Assembly (NCBI GenBank): GCA_016873355.1
Contig: VGXK01000095.1
Coordinates: 1-7,482, forward strand
Direction: 5' to 3'
Length of the DNA: 7,482 nucleotides
From: Phycisphaerae bacterium
Lineage (GTDB): Bacteria > Planctomycetota > Phycisphaerae > Phycisphaerales > SM1A02
A program made the position numbers and the translations under genes. The notes beneath the pieces were generated by a model, which was not told the DNA's origin, searched no databases, and saw only the letters and a list, made by a program, of their open reading frames with translations. Positions 1 to 5,555 of this stretch are shown piece after piece; positions within the stretch are counted from its first letter, which is position 1, and the number at the start of each line of letters is the position of its first letter.

Positions 1-780
1 CGCCGAGCGAGCCAGCAGCGCCGTCGCCAGCGCCGCGAGCAGCGCCGACGACGCCACGGCGCCGAGTCCGCGCCGCAGGATCACCGACTCCGGAGCGCCC
101 AGCGCCTCGGCGCTGCGCAGCTCGAAGCCGATCGAGCGCTCCTGCGCCAGGTCGAAGCAGACGACATCGCTTCCGAGCGCGAGCATCACGACGATGCCGG
201 CGAGCATCACGCCCGCCGCGTCGCGGCGCCACGCGGAGGCGAGTTTCGCGGCCCCGCGCACGCCGTCGAGTCGATCGAGCTCCTCGTCCGGGCAACGGCG
301 CGAGCGCCTCCACGAGGCGATCACGAGCGCCGCGATCGACGCGCCCCACCCCGTGGCGCCGAGCACGAGCACGATGCGGCGAAGCAGCGCCGCGAGACCG
401 TGCGACGCGAACCAGTCGTGCACCGGATTGCCCGGCGCCAGCAGCACCCACCATGCGGAGAAGAGCAGCCAGGGCGGCAGCAGCGCCACCGCCAGCGTGG
501 CGATCGGGAGTGCGCGACTGCCGGCCGCAGCCCGACGCTCGAGCGCCGCGCCGAGCGGCCAGCCGATCCCGATCGATGCGCCGGCGATGAGCACGTGCCA
601 CGCGAGCGTGCGCGCAAGCAGCGTCCACGCGGGCTCCGCCGCGCCGACGACGAACTCCGCACCGGAGCCGGGGTTCGCCGGCCCGCCCGGCGGCGCCGCC
701 GCCAGCGAGAGCGCCATGGCCCCGAGCGGCCACGCCACGAGCAGACACCACGCCGTCAGCAGCGCCGCTCGAAGCGCCAT
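1..780 (-). CDS. ABC transporter permease, FbpB-like (Fe3+-type), 3' end cut by window
   Basis: The frame is open from ATG at 780 to the window edge (260 codons, no stop), so the C-terminal part is missing. It reads as an inner-membrane protein with hydrophobic segments at about residues 5-28, 56-80, 92-114, 133-157, 188-204 and 238-257. Between the fourth and fifth lies a cytoplasmic loop with DEELDRLDGVRG (165-176), which resembles a degenerate EAA loop, the site where ABC permeases dock on the ATPase. The following LAGIVVMLALGSDVVCFDL stretch fits the post-EAA helix of iron permeases, which often read 'ALGDFAVPDLL'. FbpB-type permeases are usually two such halves fused (over 500 residues), so this may be only the first half. 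The ATG lies 4 bases after the binding-protein stop, and GGGGTGA overlapping that stop can serve as ribosome binding site. Substrate is inferred from neighbours. A permease for another AfuA-family substrate is the main alternative. Confidence 0.8.
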   Translation of the reverse strand, partial: MALRAALLTAWCLLVAWPLGAMALSLAAAPPGGPANPGSGAEFVVGAAEPAWTLLARTLAWHVLIAGASIGIGWPLGAALERRAAAGSRALPIATLAVALLPPWLLFSAWWVLLAPGNPVHDWFASHGLAALLRRIVLVLGATGWGASIAALVIASWRRSRRCPDEELDRLDGVRGAAKLASAWRRDAAGVMLAGIVVMLALGSDVVCFDLAQERSIGFELRSAEALGAPESVILRRGLGAVASSALLAALATALLARSA

Positions 781-784
781 CGAT

Positions 785-1774
785 TCACCCCGGCTCGCCC
801 GCGGCCACGAAGAAGCGCTCGATCGCCGCCGGCAGCATCGCTTCGCACGCCGCGGGATCGACCTCGAGGCGATCGACGAATCCCGCGTCAGCCGCGGCCG
901 CGACCGGATGGAATCCCGGCGCCGCCGACGCAAGCAGCGACTGCGCCTCCGCGCCGCCGAGATACTCGACGAGTCGATCCGCCGCCTCCGCGTGCGGCGC
1001 CTCGCGCACCACGCCCGCGAATCCGCGCATCACCCAGGGTCCCTCGCCGGGCGCCGGCCCGTGCCGGAGGATCACCATCGACAGTTTCGCGCCGCGCGAC
1101 TCGGCGTTGAACGCCGCGACATCGTCGGTGTCGGTCAGACCGAAGTCCGCCTCGCCCGACGCGACCGCGCGCACCACGCCGGCGTTGCCCGACGAGAGAA
1201 GCCTGGCGCGATTGCGCGACAGTCCGCGGCACCACGAATCGAATCGATCCGGCTCGCCTCGCATCGACGACCAGGCCGCCATGCCCGCCAGGTGCGTCGC
1301 CGTCGAGCCGAAGCGCGGGTCCGCCATCGCCAGGCGATCCTTGAAGCGTTCCTCGGCGAGCTCCCACCAGGTGGCGGGCAGTTCGTCGGACCGCACGCGA
1401 CTCGAGTCGTAGACGAGCACGCGCGAACGCACGAAGGTCGGCACGAGCCGTTCGCGACCGTCTCGAAGCACGCCCTCCTGCGCCAATCGCCCGATCTGCA
1501 CCTCCTCGTTCGACCAGAAGCAATCGGCGCGCGGGCGATCCTGCTCGCGCCGCAAGCGCTGCACGAGCCCGGTCGTCTTGTTGATCTCTCCATCGAAGAG
1601 CGGCACCACGACGATTCCGGTGCGCTCGGTGAAGCGGGCGAGCACCGGTCGCGCCGCGTGCTCGTCGACCGCGACATAGACGACCACGGTCGGTTCCTCG
1701 CGACGGCAGCCGGAAAGAAGAGCGGCGGCGGCGACGAGCCCCACGACCCCGGCCATGAATCGGCGCGAACTCAC
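785..1774 (-). CDS. Substrate-binding lipoprotein, AfuA/FbpA-type ABC importer
   Basis: This is a 329-residue extracytoplasmic solute-binding protein for the permease that follows it. The N-terminus has SRR at residues 3-5, a hydrophobic segment, and a lipobox LLSGC with Cys23 as the lipidation site. The SRR pair makes Tat export possible but the motif is weak. The mature part matches the AfuA/FbpA Fe3+-binding class: VVVYVAVDEHA (30-40), a TGI-x-VVPLFDGEINKTTGLV stretch (52-71), DCFWSNEE (84-91), FGSTATH (155-161) and GLTDTDD (212-218). The TyrTyr pair that coordinates iron in classical FbpA is not evident, so ferric iron is a family-level guess; thiamine, phosphonate or other ligands cannot be excluded. 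The GTG start at 1774 is chosen because it overlaps the upstream stop as GTGA, giving coupling without a visible Shine-Dalgarno. ATG at 1756 is an alternative that shortens the signal peptide by six residues and removes the Arg pair. Length is normal for the family. Confidence 0.88.
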   Translation of the reverse strand: MSSRRFMAGVVGLVAAAALLSGCRREEPTVVVYVAVDEHAARPVLARFTERTGIVVVPLFDGEINKTTGLVQRLRREQDRPRADCFWSNEEVQIGRLAQEGVLRDGRERLVPTFVRSRVLVYDSSRVRSDELPATWWELAEERFKDRLAMADPRFGSTATHLAGMAAWSSMRGEPDRFDSWCRGLSRNRARLLSSGNAGVVRAVASGEADFGLTDTDDVAAFNAESRGAKLSMVILRHGPAPGEGPWVMRGFAGVVREAPHAEAADRLVEYLGGAEAQSLLASAAPGFHPVAAAADAGFVDRLEVDPAACEAMLPAAIERFFVAAGEPG

Positions 1775-3636
1775 GGCGCCGGCGCAGCCGGAGGTGCCGC
1801 GGTTCCGGGCTTCGCTGGAGCCGCCGGCGCCGTCGACTTGGGCGGCGCCGCATCCGGCGCGGGCGACTCGCTCGCGCCGGAATCGCTCCCCGACTTCTTC
1901 GCCGCGTTCCGCCGCGCCTCGACCTGCTTCTGGAGCTGGCCGAAGTAGTGCTTGTGCACGGCCGCGAGATGCGGCGGCGTCGGGTCGTCGTCGGTGCCCT
2001 CCTCGGCGCTCGAGCTGGTCAGCGCGTCGATCGAGCGAAGCACCGCCTCGCTCTGTCCCACCGTCGGCGTTCCTTCGATGAACTCGCGCGCGATCACGTC
2101 GGCGTTCGAGTCGTTTCCCTTCGCCTGCTCGATCTTCGACTTCGTGGCGTTCGGCATCTCGGGGCGCCAGCCTCCGCCGATGCCTCCGCTGTTCGTCATG
2201 CCGTTGTTGATGCCGCCGCCGCTGCACGATCCGGCGCCCATGCCCGAGCAGAGCCCCGCCTTGCCGCCCTTGCAGGCGTTCGCGGCGGCCTTCGCCTGCA
2301 TCATGAGCGCCTGCTTCATCTCGAGATCGCTGAGCATGTCGCCCATCCCCGCGCCGCATTGACCGCCCTCGCCCTGCTGTCCGCCCTTGCACTGGCTCGC
2401 CATCTTCGCCATCTGCTGCGAGAGCTCCTTGCGCATCTGCGCGGCGCCTTGCTGGCACTGCGCGGCCTTCTGAAGCGCCTGGCGCTGCGCCTCGGTGAGT
2501 CGCTGGCTGTTCTCGAGCGCCTGCTTCAGCGCGTCCGGATTGCTCGCAAGCTGCGGATCGAGTCCCGCCTGCTCGAGCGCCTGTTCGACCGCCTTGCGAT
2601 CCGACTCCGACTTCGCGAGATCCTCGGCCATCTTCTCAAGGGCCTTCGCGAGCGCTTCCTTCTGCTCCTCGGTCAGCTTGCCCTGCTGAATGTCGTTCTG
2701 GAGCGACTCGAGCGCCTTCTTGGCGAGCGCGAAGTCTCCTCGCTTGAGCGCCTCGGCGAACTTGAGCGCCTCGGGCGACTTGGGAAGCTCCAGGCCGGAG
2801 AGCTGATCCTTGAGCGCTTCCATGGTGAGCGATTGTTCGTTCTCGAGCAGCTTCTCGAGCTGCTCCGAGATCTCCGTCAGGTTGCGAAGGGCCTCGCGAC
2901 GCGGCTCGTCGATCTCCCGCTTCTCGTCGAGCGTCGCGTCCTTCGTGAGCTTCTCGAGCTCGGGCGCAAGCGCCGCGGCGAGCTCGGGCTTCTCCTCGAT
3001 CGCCTTGATGACCGGTTCGATCTCCCGCGCGATCGCCTCATGGACCTGCTTCACCTCCTCGTCGGTGGCCGGGCGCCGACGGGACCACGGGTCGAGCTGC
3101 GGAAGGAGCTGCGCCGCCACGAGCGCGGCCACCGCGAGCACCGGCGCGACCCACCAGTACGCGGGCCAGCGCACCGCGAAGGCGCGGCGGATCCTCTCGG
3201 GCAGCGCTCGATCGGCCGCGAGCGTCTCGCCGTCGCGCACGGCGGCCAGCGCGAAGGCGCTCTCGTCGCGCGAGTGCGAAAGCGAGATCGCGCTCGAGAG
3301 TCGATCCCGCAGCGCGAGCCGCTCGTCGACGGCGATCGCGTCCTCGAGCTCGTCCCGGCGCGTCATGCTTCGAAGGACTCCCGGAACGAGGGCCGCGAGC
3401 ACCGCCGCGCCGATGATCCACGGCCACGCGGCGTGGCCGGGCGGAAGCCCAAGCTGGGGAACGAAGCGTGCGACCAGGATCAGGAGCAGCACCGCGGCCG
3501 CGACGAACGCGCCGACGAACATGAGCTGCGCGAGCACCGCCTGACGCCGTCGAAGCGTCGACGCATGGCGCACCGCCCGCTGCACGTTCGGAAGGCCGCT
3601 CGACGCGCGCGACGTCGATCGAGGTGTTCGCGGCAT
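1771..3636 (-). CDS. Uncharacterised membrane protein: three TM helices, long helical region, Cys/Gly-rich segment, Pro/Ala tail
   Basis: A 621-residue protein of unknown function. Visible parts are: a basic N-terminus; TM helices at about 35-57 and 71-89; a conserved-looking DELEDAIAVDERLALRDRLS stretch (95-114); a third TM at 158-179; and about 200 residues of charged, Leu/Glu/Lys/Gln-rich helix or coiled coil (190-390). A Gly-rich segment follows with six cysteines (394, 416, 427, 455, 463, 471), including two CKGG motifs. Then come a short region ending in AVHKHYFGQLQKQVE (559-573) and a Pro/Ala-rich tail. The layout resembles large DUF4175-like membrane proteins of Planctomycetota that often sit near MoxR/DUF58/BatA loci, but this is an impression of style. 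ATG 3636 is the first possible start, because an in-frame TAG lies at 3648-3646. Its stop overlaps the GTG of the binding-protein gene, so it heads the leftward operon. A role in assembling or sensing for that importer is inference only. Confidence 0.85.
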   Translation of the reverse strand: MPRTPRSTSRASSGLPNVQRAVRHASTLRRRQAVLAQLMFVGAFVAAAVLLLILVARFVPQLGLPPGHAAWPWIIGAAVLAALVPGVLRSMTRRDELEDAIAVDERLALRDRLSSAISLSHSRDESAFALAAVRDGETLAADRALPERIRRAFAVRWPAYWWVAPVLAVAALVAAQLLPQLDPWSRRRPATDEEVKQVHEAIAREIEPVIKAIEEKPELAAALAPELEKLTKDATLDEKREIDEPRREALRNLTEISEQLEKLLENEQSLTMEALKDQLSGLELPKSPEALKFAEALKRGDFALAKKALESLQNDIQQGKLTEEQKEALAKALEKMAEDLAKSESDRKAVEQALEQAGLDPQLASNPDALKQALENSQRLTEAQRQALQKAAQCQQGAAQMRKELSQQMAKMASQCKGGQQGEGGQCGAGMGDMLSDLEMKQALMMQAKAAANACKGGKAGLCSGMGAGSCSGGGINNGMTNSGGIGGGWRPEMPNATKSKIEQAKGNDSNADVIAREFIEGTPTVGQSEAVLRSIDALTSSSAEEGTDDDPTPPHLAAVHKHYFGQLQKQVEARRNAAKKSGSDSGASESPAPDAAPPKSTAPAAPAKPGTAAPPAAPAP

Positions 3637-3642
3637 GACCGA

Positions 3643-3653
3643 AGTCTAGCACC
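3643..3653 (-). promoter_or_regulatory. Candidate extended -10 promoter for the leftward operon (leaderless type)
   Basis: Read on the minus strand, GGTGCTAGACT contains a TGn extension followed by TAGACT, a 4/6 match to TATAAT. Its last base is 6 bases from the ATG at 3636, so transcription would begin at or next to the start codon. An AGGAGG (3660-3655) lies 18 bases before the ATG, too far for a normal Shine-Dalgarno and upstream of the -10, which fits poorly with leadered translation. No convincing -35 is placed 16-18 bases upstream, where the sequence is GC-only. A very similar sequence precedes feoA. Confidence 0.35.
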
Positions 3654-3687
3654 GCCTCCTGCCGCGGCCGCTCTCCCGCGCGTCAAA

Positions 3688-3737
3688 GCGATCGACGCGA
3701 TCGAAGCGATCAACGCGCCGGTATCACCGGTATCATC
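3688..3737. repeat. 9-base phased tandem repeats in the divergent intergenic region
   Basis: Three consecutive 9-mers GCGATCGAC, GCGATCGAA and GCGATCAAC (3688-3714) are followed in the same 9-base phase by a perfect tandem copy of CCGGTATCA (3718-3726, 3727-3735) and then a partial third, TCGG. GATC recurs at 3690, 3699 and 3708. The block lies between the two divergent genes, 52 bases from the leftward ATG and 29 from the rightward ATG. It is well placed to be an operator for both, or simply a short unstable tandem repeat. It does not match the Fur or DtxR/IdeR consensus I know. Confidence 0.75.
3731..3736 (+). promoter_or_regulatory. Possible -10 element for the rightward unit
   Basis: TATCAT (5/6 match to TATAAT) falls inside the second CCGGTATCA repeat. 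It would start transcription near 3743 and give a leader of about 23 bases before ATG 3766. The -35 position (about 3708-3713, GATCAA) is poor, so this is a weak call. The leader would carry AAAGGGG (3754-3760), a good Shine-Dalgarno five bases before the ATG. If real, any protein bound to the repeats would directly block this promoter. Confidence 0.25.
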
Positions 3738-3765
3738 GGACCGTCCTCCGTCGAAAGGGGTCGCC

Positions 3766-4860
3766 ATGGTCGCCGTCGCGTTCCGCCGCACGATCGCCGC
3801 CTCGATTCTCACGCTCCTGACCGCGCACGGCGCGACCGCCGCGCCCGCACCGGAGGCGCCCGGGGCGCCGAATGCGTCGGTTGCTCCCTCGTCCGGCCCC
3901 CAGACGGTCGAGGAACTCAAGCAGCAGGTTGCGCAGCTTCAGGCGCAGATCCAGGATCTCCTGGCGCAGCAGCAGCAGAGCGCCGAGCGGAATCGCCAGT
4001 GCGCAAGCGAGCTTCAGCGCGCGGCGGAGAGGATCAAGCAGCTCGAAGCGGCGCGCTCGTCGCCGCCGGCCGGCGAGCCGGCTCCGGGCGCCACCGAGCC
4101 CGGCCGAACGATTGCGCCGCCCGCGCCTTCCGACGGCGCCCCGGTCGCGCCGGCGCCGACCGATCCGAACGCGCCGCCGACCAATCCCGCGACGACTCCC
4201 CCTGCCGCGACGACGCCGGCGCCGGCCAATCCCTTCGACAACAGCGCCACCGTCGTCGAGGCCGTGAAGGAGCGATTCGCGGCGGACTTCGCCGGCCGTC
4301 CCTCGCCCCAGGAGGGGCTGCACGACGATCGGCTCACGCGACTCTGGACGACGGAAGCCGAGCGATGGGCCAATCTCGTCAATCGAGAGATGCGCCGTCC
4401 CATCGTCTGGACGGTTCGCGTGATCAACGCCCAGGCCTCCGGCAAGTCGTGGCAGCTCGAGGTGGTCTGCGTGGATCCGGCCCAGCATCACGACATCGGC
4501 CGGCCCTTCTCGATCCAGCTTCGCTCCGTGCAAGCCGGACCGTTCGAGCAGGCGATGCGACTCGGCAAGGGCGGATCCGACTTCACCCTGCGAGCAGTCT
4601 TCATTCCGCAGGTGGCGATCAACCCGTCGCGCTTCGACGCGGGTCCGTTCGACTCGCCGCCGTTCATCGGAACGTTTCTCGAGTTCGGATTCCGCATGAA
4701 CGTGACGAGCCTGACGCGAGTCGAGGATCGACCGGTTCCCGCCGGGCGCGCCGCGAAGACCCCGGTGGTGACGCCTCCCGCGGATGCGACGCCTCCGCCG
4801 CCCGCCGATGCGCCGGCCGGCACGGCACCGCCGACGGCGCCGCCGTCGGGCGGCGGCTGA
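3766..4860 (+). CDS. Exported coiled-coil protein with Pro-rich linker, unknown function
   Basis: This 364-residue protein is not one I recognise. It has a signal peptide (basic FRR, hydrophobic AASILTLLTA, probable cleavage after the Ala at about 25-26). Next comes a Gln/Glu-rich coiled coil at about 46-96 (TVEELKQQVAQLQAQIQDLLAQ onward), a Pro/Ala/Thr linker (98-158), a globular domain (about 160-322) and a second Pro/Ala-rich tail ending SGGG. The globular domain looks like a mixed alpha/beta fold (PIVWTVRVINAQASGKSWQLEVV at 212-234, then FTLRAVFIPQVA at 273-284). It has two cysteines in all, Cys79 in the coiled coil and Cys235. The coiled coil suggests oligomerisation in the periplasm. 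The ATG at 3766 is chosen for the signal peptide that follows and the AAAGGGG ribosome site five bases before it; the open frame continues upstream but has no usable start nearby. The Bfd-like gene follows after 29 bases, so co-transcription with the iron genes is likely; a role in iron uptake is only inferred. Confidence 0.85.
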   Translation: MVAVAFRRTIAASILTLLTAHGATAAPAPEAPGAPNASVAPSSGPQTVEELKQQVAQLQAQIQDLLAQQQQSAERNRQCASELQRAAERIKQLEAARSSPPAGEPAPGATEPGRTIAPPAPSDGAPVAPAPTDPNAPPTNPATTPPAATTPAPANPFDNSATVVEAVKERFAADFAGRPSPQEGLHDDRLTRLWTTEAERWANLVNREMRRPIVWTVRVINAQASGKSWQLEVVCVDPAQHHDIGRPFSIQLRSVQAGPFEQAMRLGKGGSDFTLRAVFIPQVAINPSRFDAGPFDSPPFIGTFLEFGFRMNVTSLTRVEDRPVPAGRAAKTPVVTPPADATPPPPADAPAGTAPPTAPPSGGG

Positions 4861-4889
4861 CCTCGTGCGAAAGCCGGAGTCGACCCGGA

Positions 4890-5204
4890 GTGAACCCCGA
4901 CGACGATGTCTGCCTCTGCTTCCGAGTGAGCCTTCGCAAGCTCGATTCGTTCATGCGGCGCACGCACCCGACGGTGCCGAGCCAGTTGAGCGATTGCCTG
5001 GGCGCGGGAACCGGCTGCCACTGGTGCGTGCCGTTCCTCGAGAGGATCCACGGCCAATGGTCTCGCGGCGAAAAGGTGGATCTGCCCGTCTCTCCCGAGG
5101 ACTACGCGTCGAGGCGGGCCCGATACCGCCAGACCGGAACGCGGGATCCGGCGGGAACCGAGAGCGCTGATTCGCCCGGATTCGAGCCGCCCCCGGCGAG
5201 TTGA
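4890..5204 (+). CDS. Bfd-like (2Fe-2S)-binding protein with C-terminal extension
   Basis: A 104-residue protein with the bacterioferritin-associated ferredoxin signature: VCLCF (Cys8, Cys10) and GTGCHWC (Cys43, Cys46). The 33-residue distance between Cys10 and Cys43 equals that in E. coli Bfd as I recall it. These four cysteines should hold one [2Fe-2S] cluster. E. coli Bfd (about 64 residues) passes electrons to bacterioferritin to release stored iron. This protein carries about 45 extra residues, including EDYASRRARYR (70-80), plus an additional Cys36 beside the cluster site. The extension looks basic/helical and then Pro-rich. GTG at 4890 is chosen because GGAG (4876-4879) lies 10 bases upstream and the Cys motif begins seven residues in; there is no ATG in frame nearby. 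Sitting just before feoA, it may couple iron or redox status to Fe2+ uptake or mobilise stored iron. No bacterioferritin gene is in the window. Confidence 0.85.
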   Translation: MNPDDDVCLCFRVSLRKLDSFMRRTHPTVPSQLSDCLGAGTGCHWCVPFLERIHGQWSRGEKVDLPVSPEDYASRRARYRQTGTRDPAGTESADSPGFEPPPAS

Positions 5205-5210
5205 GACTCG
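5197..5210. repeat. Short inverted repeat at the bfd-like stop / feoA promoter
   Basis: CGAGT and ACTCG (5197-5201, 5206-5210) are perfect complements around TGAG. The repeat spans the stop codon (TGA 5202-5204) of the Bfd-like gene and overlaps the proposed -35 of the feoA promoter. It could be an operator half-site pair or a small RNA hairpin. There is no U-tract, so it is not an intrinsic terminator. Five-base repeats do occur by chance. Confidence 0.3.
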
Positions 5211-5231
5211 TTCGCAACATGGTGCTATGCT
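5201..5231 (+). promoter_or_regulatory. Candidate internal promoter for feoAB
   Basis: TTGAGA (5201-5206, 5/6 match to TTGACA) is followed 19 bases later by TATCGT-like TATGCT (5226-5231, 4/6 match to TATAAT) with a TGn extension, giving GGTGCTATGCT. Transcription would begin at about 5238, three bases from the ATG at 5241, so either feoA is effectively leaderless or translation starts at the internal ATG 5301. This would let feoAB be expressed apart from the upstream two genes. The match to the sequence before the leftward operon (GGTGCTAGACT) raises confidence somewhat. Confidence 0.4.
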
Positions 5232-5240
5232 GCCTCCGTC

Positions 5241-5555
5241 ATGGCGAGCGTCGACTCCGTGATCGATCGCAACGGAAGCGCGGAAGCGTCTTCGGCCGCC
5301 ATGCCGCACGACCGCCGCATCCCGCTCACGCAGCTCAAGCGCGGCCAGCGCGCAATCGTCGACTGCTCCACGCTGACGCATCTGCCGGAGGAGGATCGAT
5401 GCCTGCTCCGCGCCATGGGCATGTACGACCGATGCACGGTTCGAGTCTGCCGACCGGGCACGCCGTGCATCGTCGAGGTCGACGCGACGCGGTTGGGACT
5501 CTCGGGGCGCGTGGCGCGAAGGATCCTGGTCGAGCCGTGCGATGACGCGCGTTGA
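5241..5555 (+). CDS. feoA: FeoA, ferrous iron transport accessory protein
   Basis: A small cytoplasmic SH3-like protein that works with the FeoB permease. The family pattern is clear: PLTQLKRGQRAIV (28-40), LLRAMGMYDRCTVRV (55-69), PGTPCIVEV (71-80), TRLGLSGRVARRILV (83-97). With ATG 5241 it is 104 residues. The first 20 are Ser/Ala-rich and outside the domain, and starting at ATG 5301 would give 84 residues, close to the usual 75-85. Neither start has a good Shine-Dalgarno; 5241 is preferred only because a -10-like element precedes it. The protein has six cysteines (42, 54, 65, 70, 76, 100), notable for a protein this size, with CRPGTPC at 70-76. Its last 14 bases overlap the feoB start, which indicates translational coupling. 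Confidence 0.92.
   Translation: MASVDSVIDRNGSAEASSAAMPHDRRIPLTQLKRGQRAIVDCSTLTHLPEEDRCLLRAMGMYDRCTVRVCRPGTPCIVEVDATRLGLSGRVARRILVEPCDDAR

Noticed and set aside
194..1948. Long open frame on the plus strand opposite the permease and binding-protein genes
   Set aside because: Arg/Ala/His/Ser-rich translation with no domain or motif. The minus strand here encodes recognisable lipoprotein and permease sequences, so this is an antisense by-product of high GC.
2222..2457. Gly/Cys-rich stretch considered as a separate small peptide or a frameshift scar
   Set aside because: The frame is continuous on both sides with consistent helical and Pro-rich flanks, so it is an internal segment of the membrane protein.
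3688..3737. CRISPR-like repeats
   Set aside because: The repeats are 9 bases long, directly abutting, with no spacers and no cas genes.
1948..3765. Apparent 600-residue N-terminal extension of the exported protein gene
   Set aside because: It is antisense to the 621-residue membrane protein and reads as Arg/Leu/Glu-rich noise. A signal peptide and ribosome site at ATG 3766 mark the real start.
3637..3765. Fur or DtxR/IdeR box in the divergent region
   Set aside because: I looked for AT-rich GATAATGATAATCATTATC-like or TTAGG-AGCCTAA-like sites and found none; only the 9-base repeats stand out.
3999..4889. Upstream extension of the Bfd-like frame through the preceding gene
   Set aside because: It overlaps the exported-protein gene out of frame with Arg/Ser-rich sequence. 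The GTG at 4890 with GGAG ten bases upstream gives the expected N-terminus.
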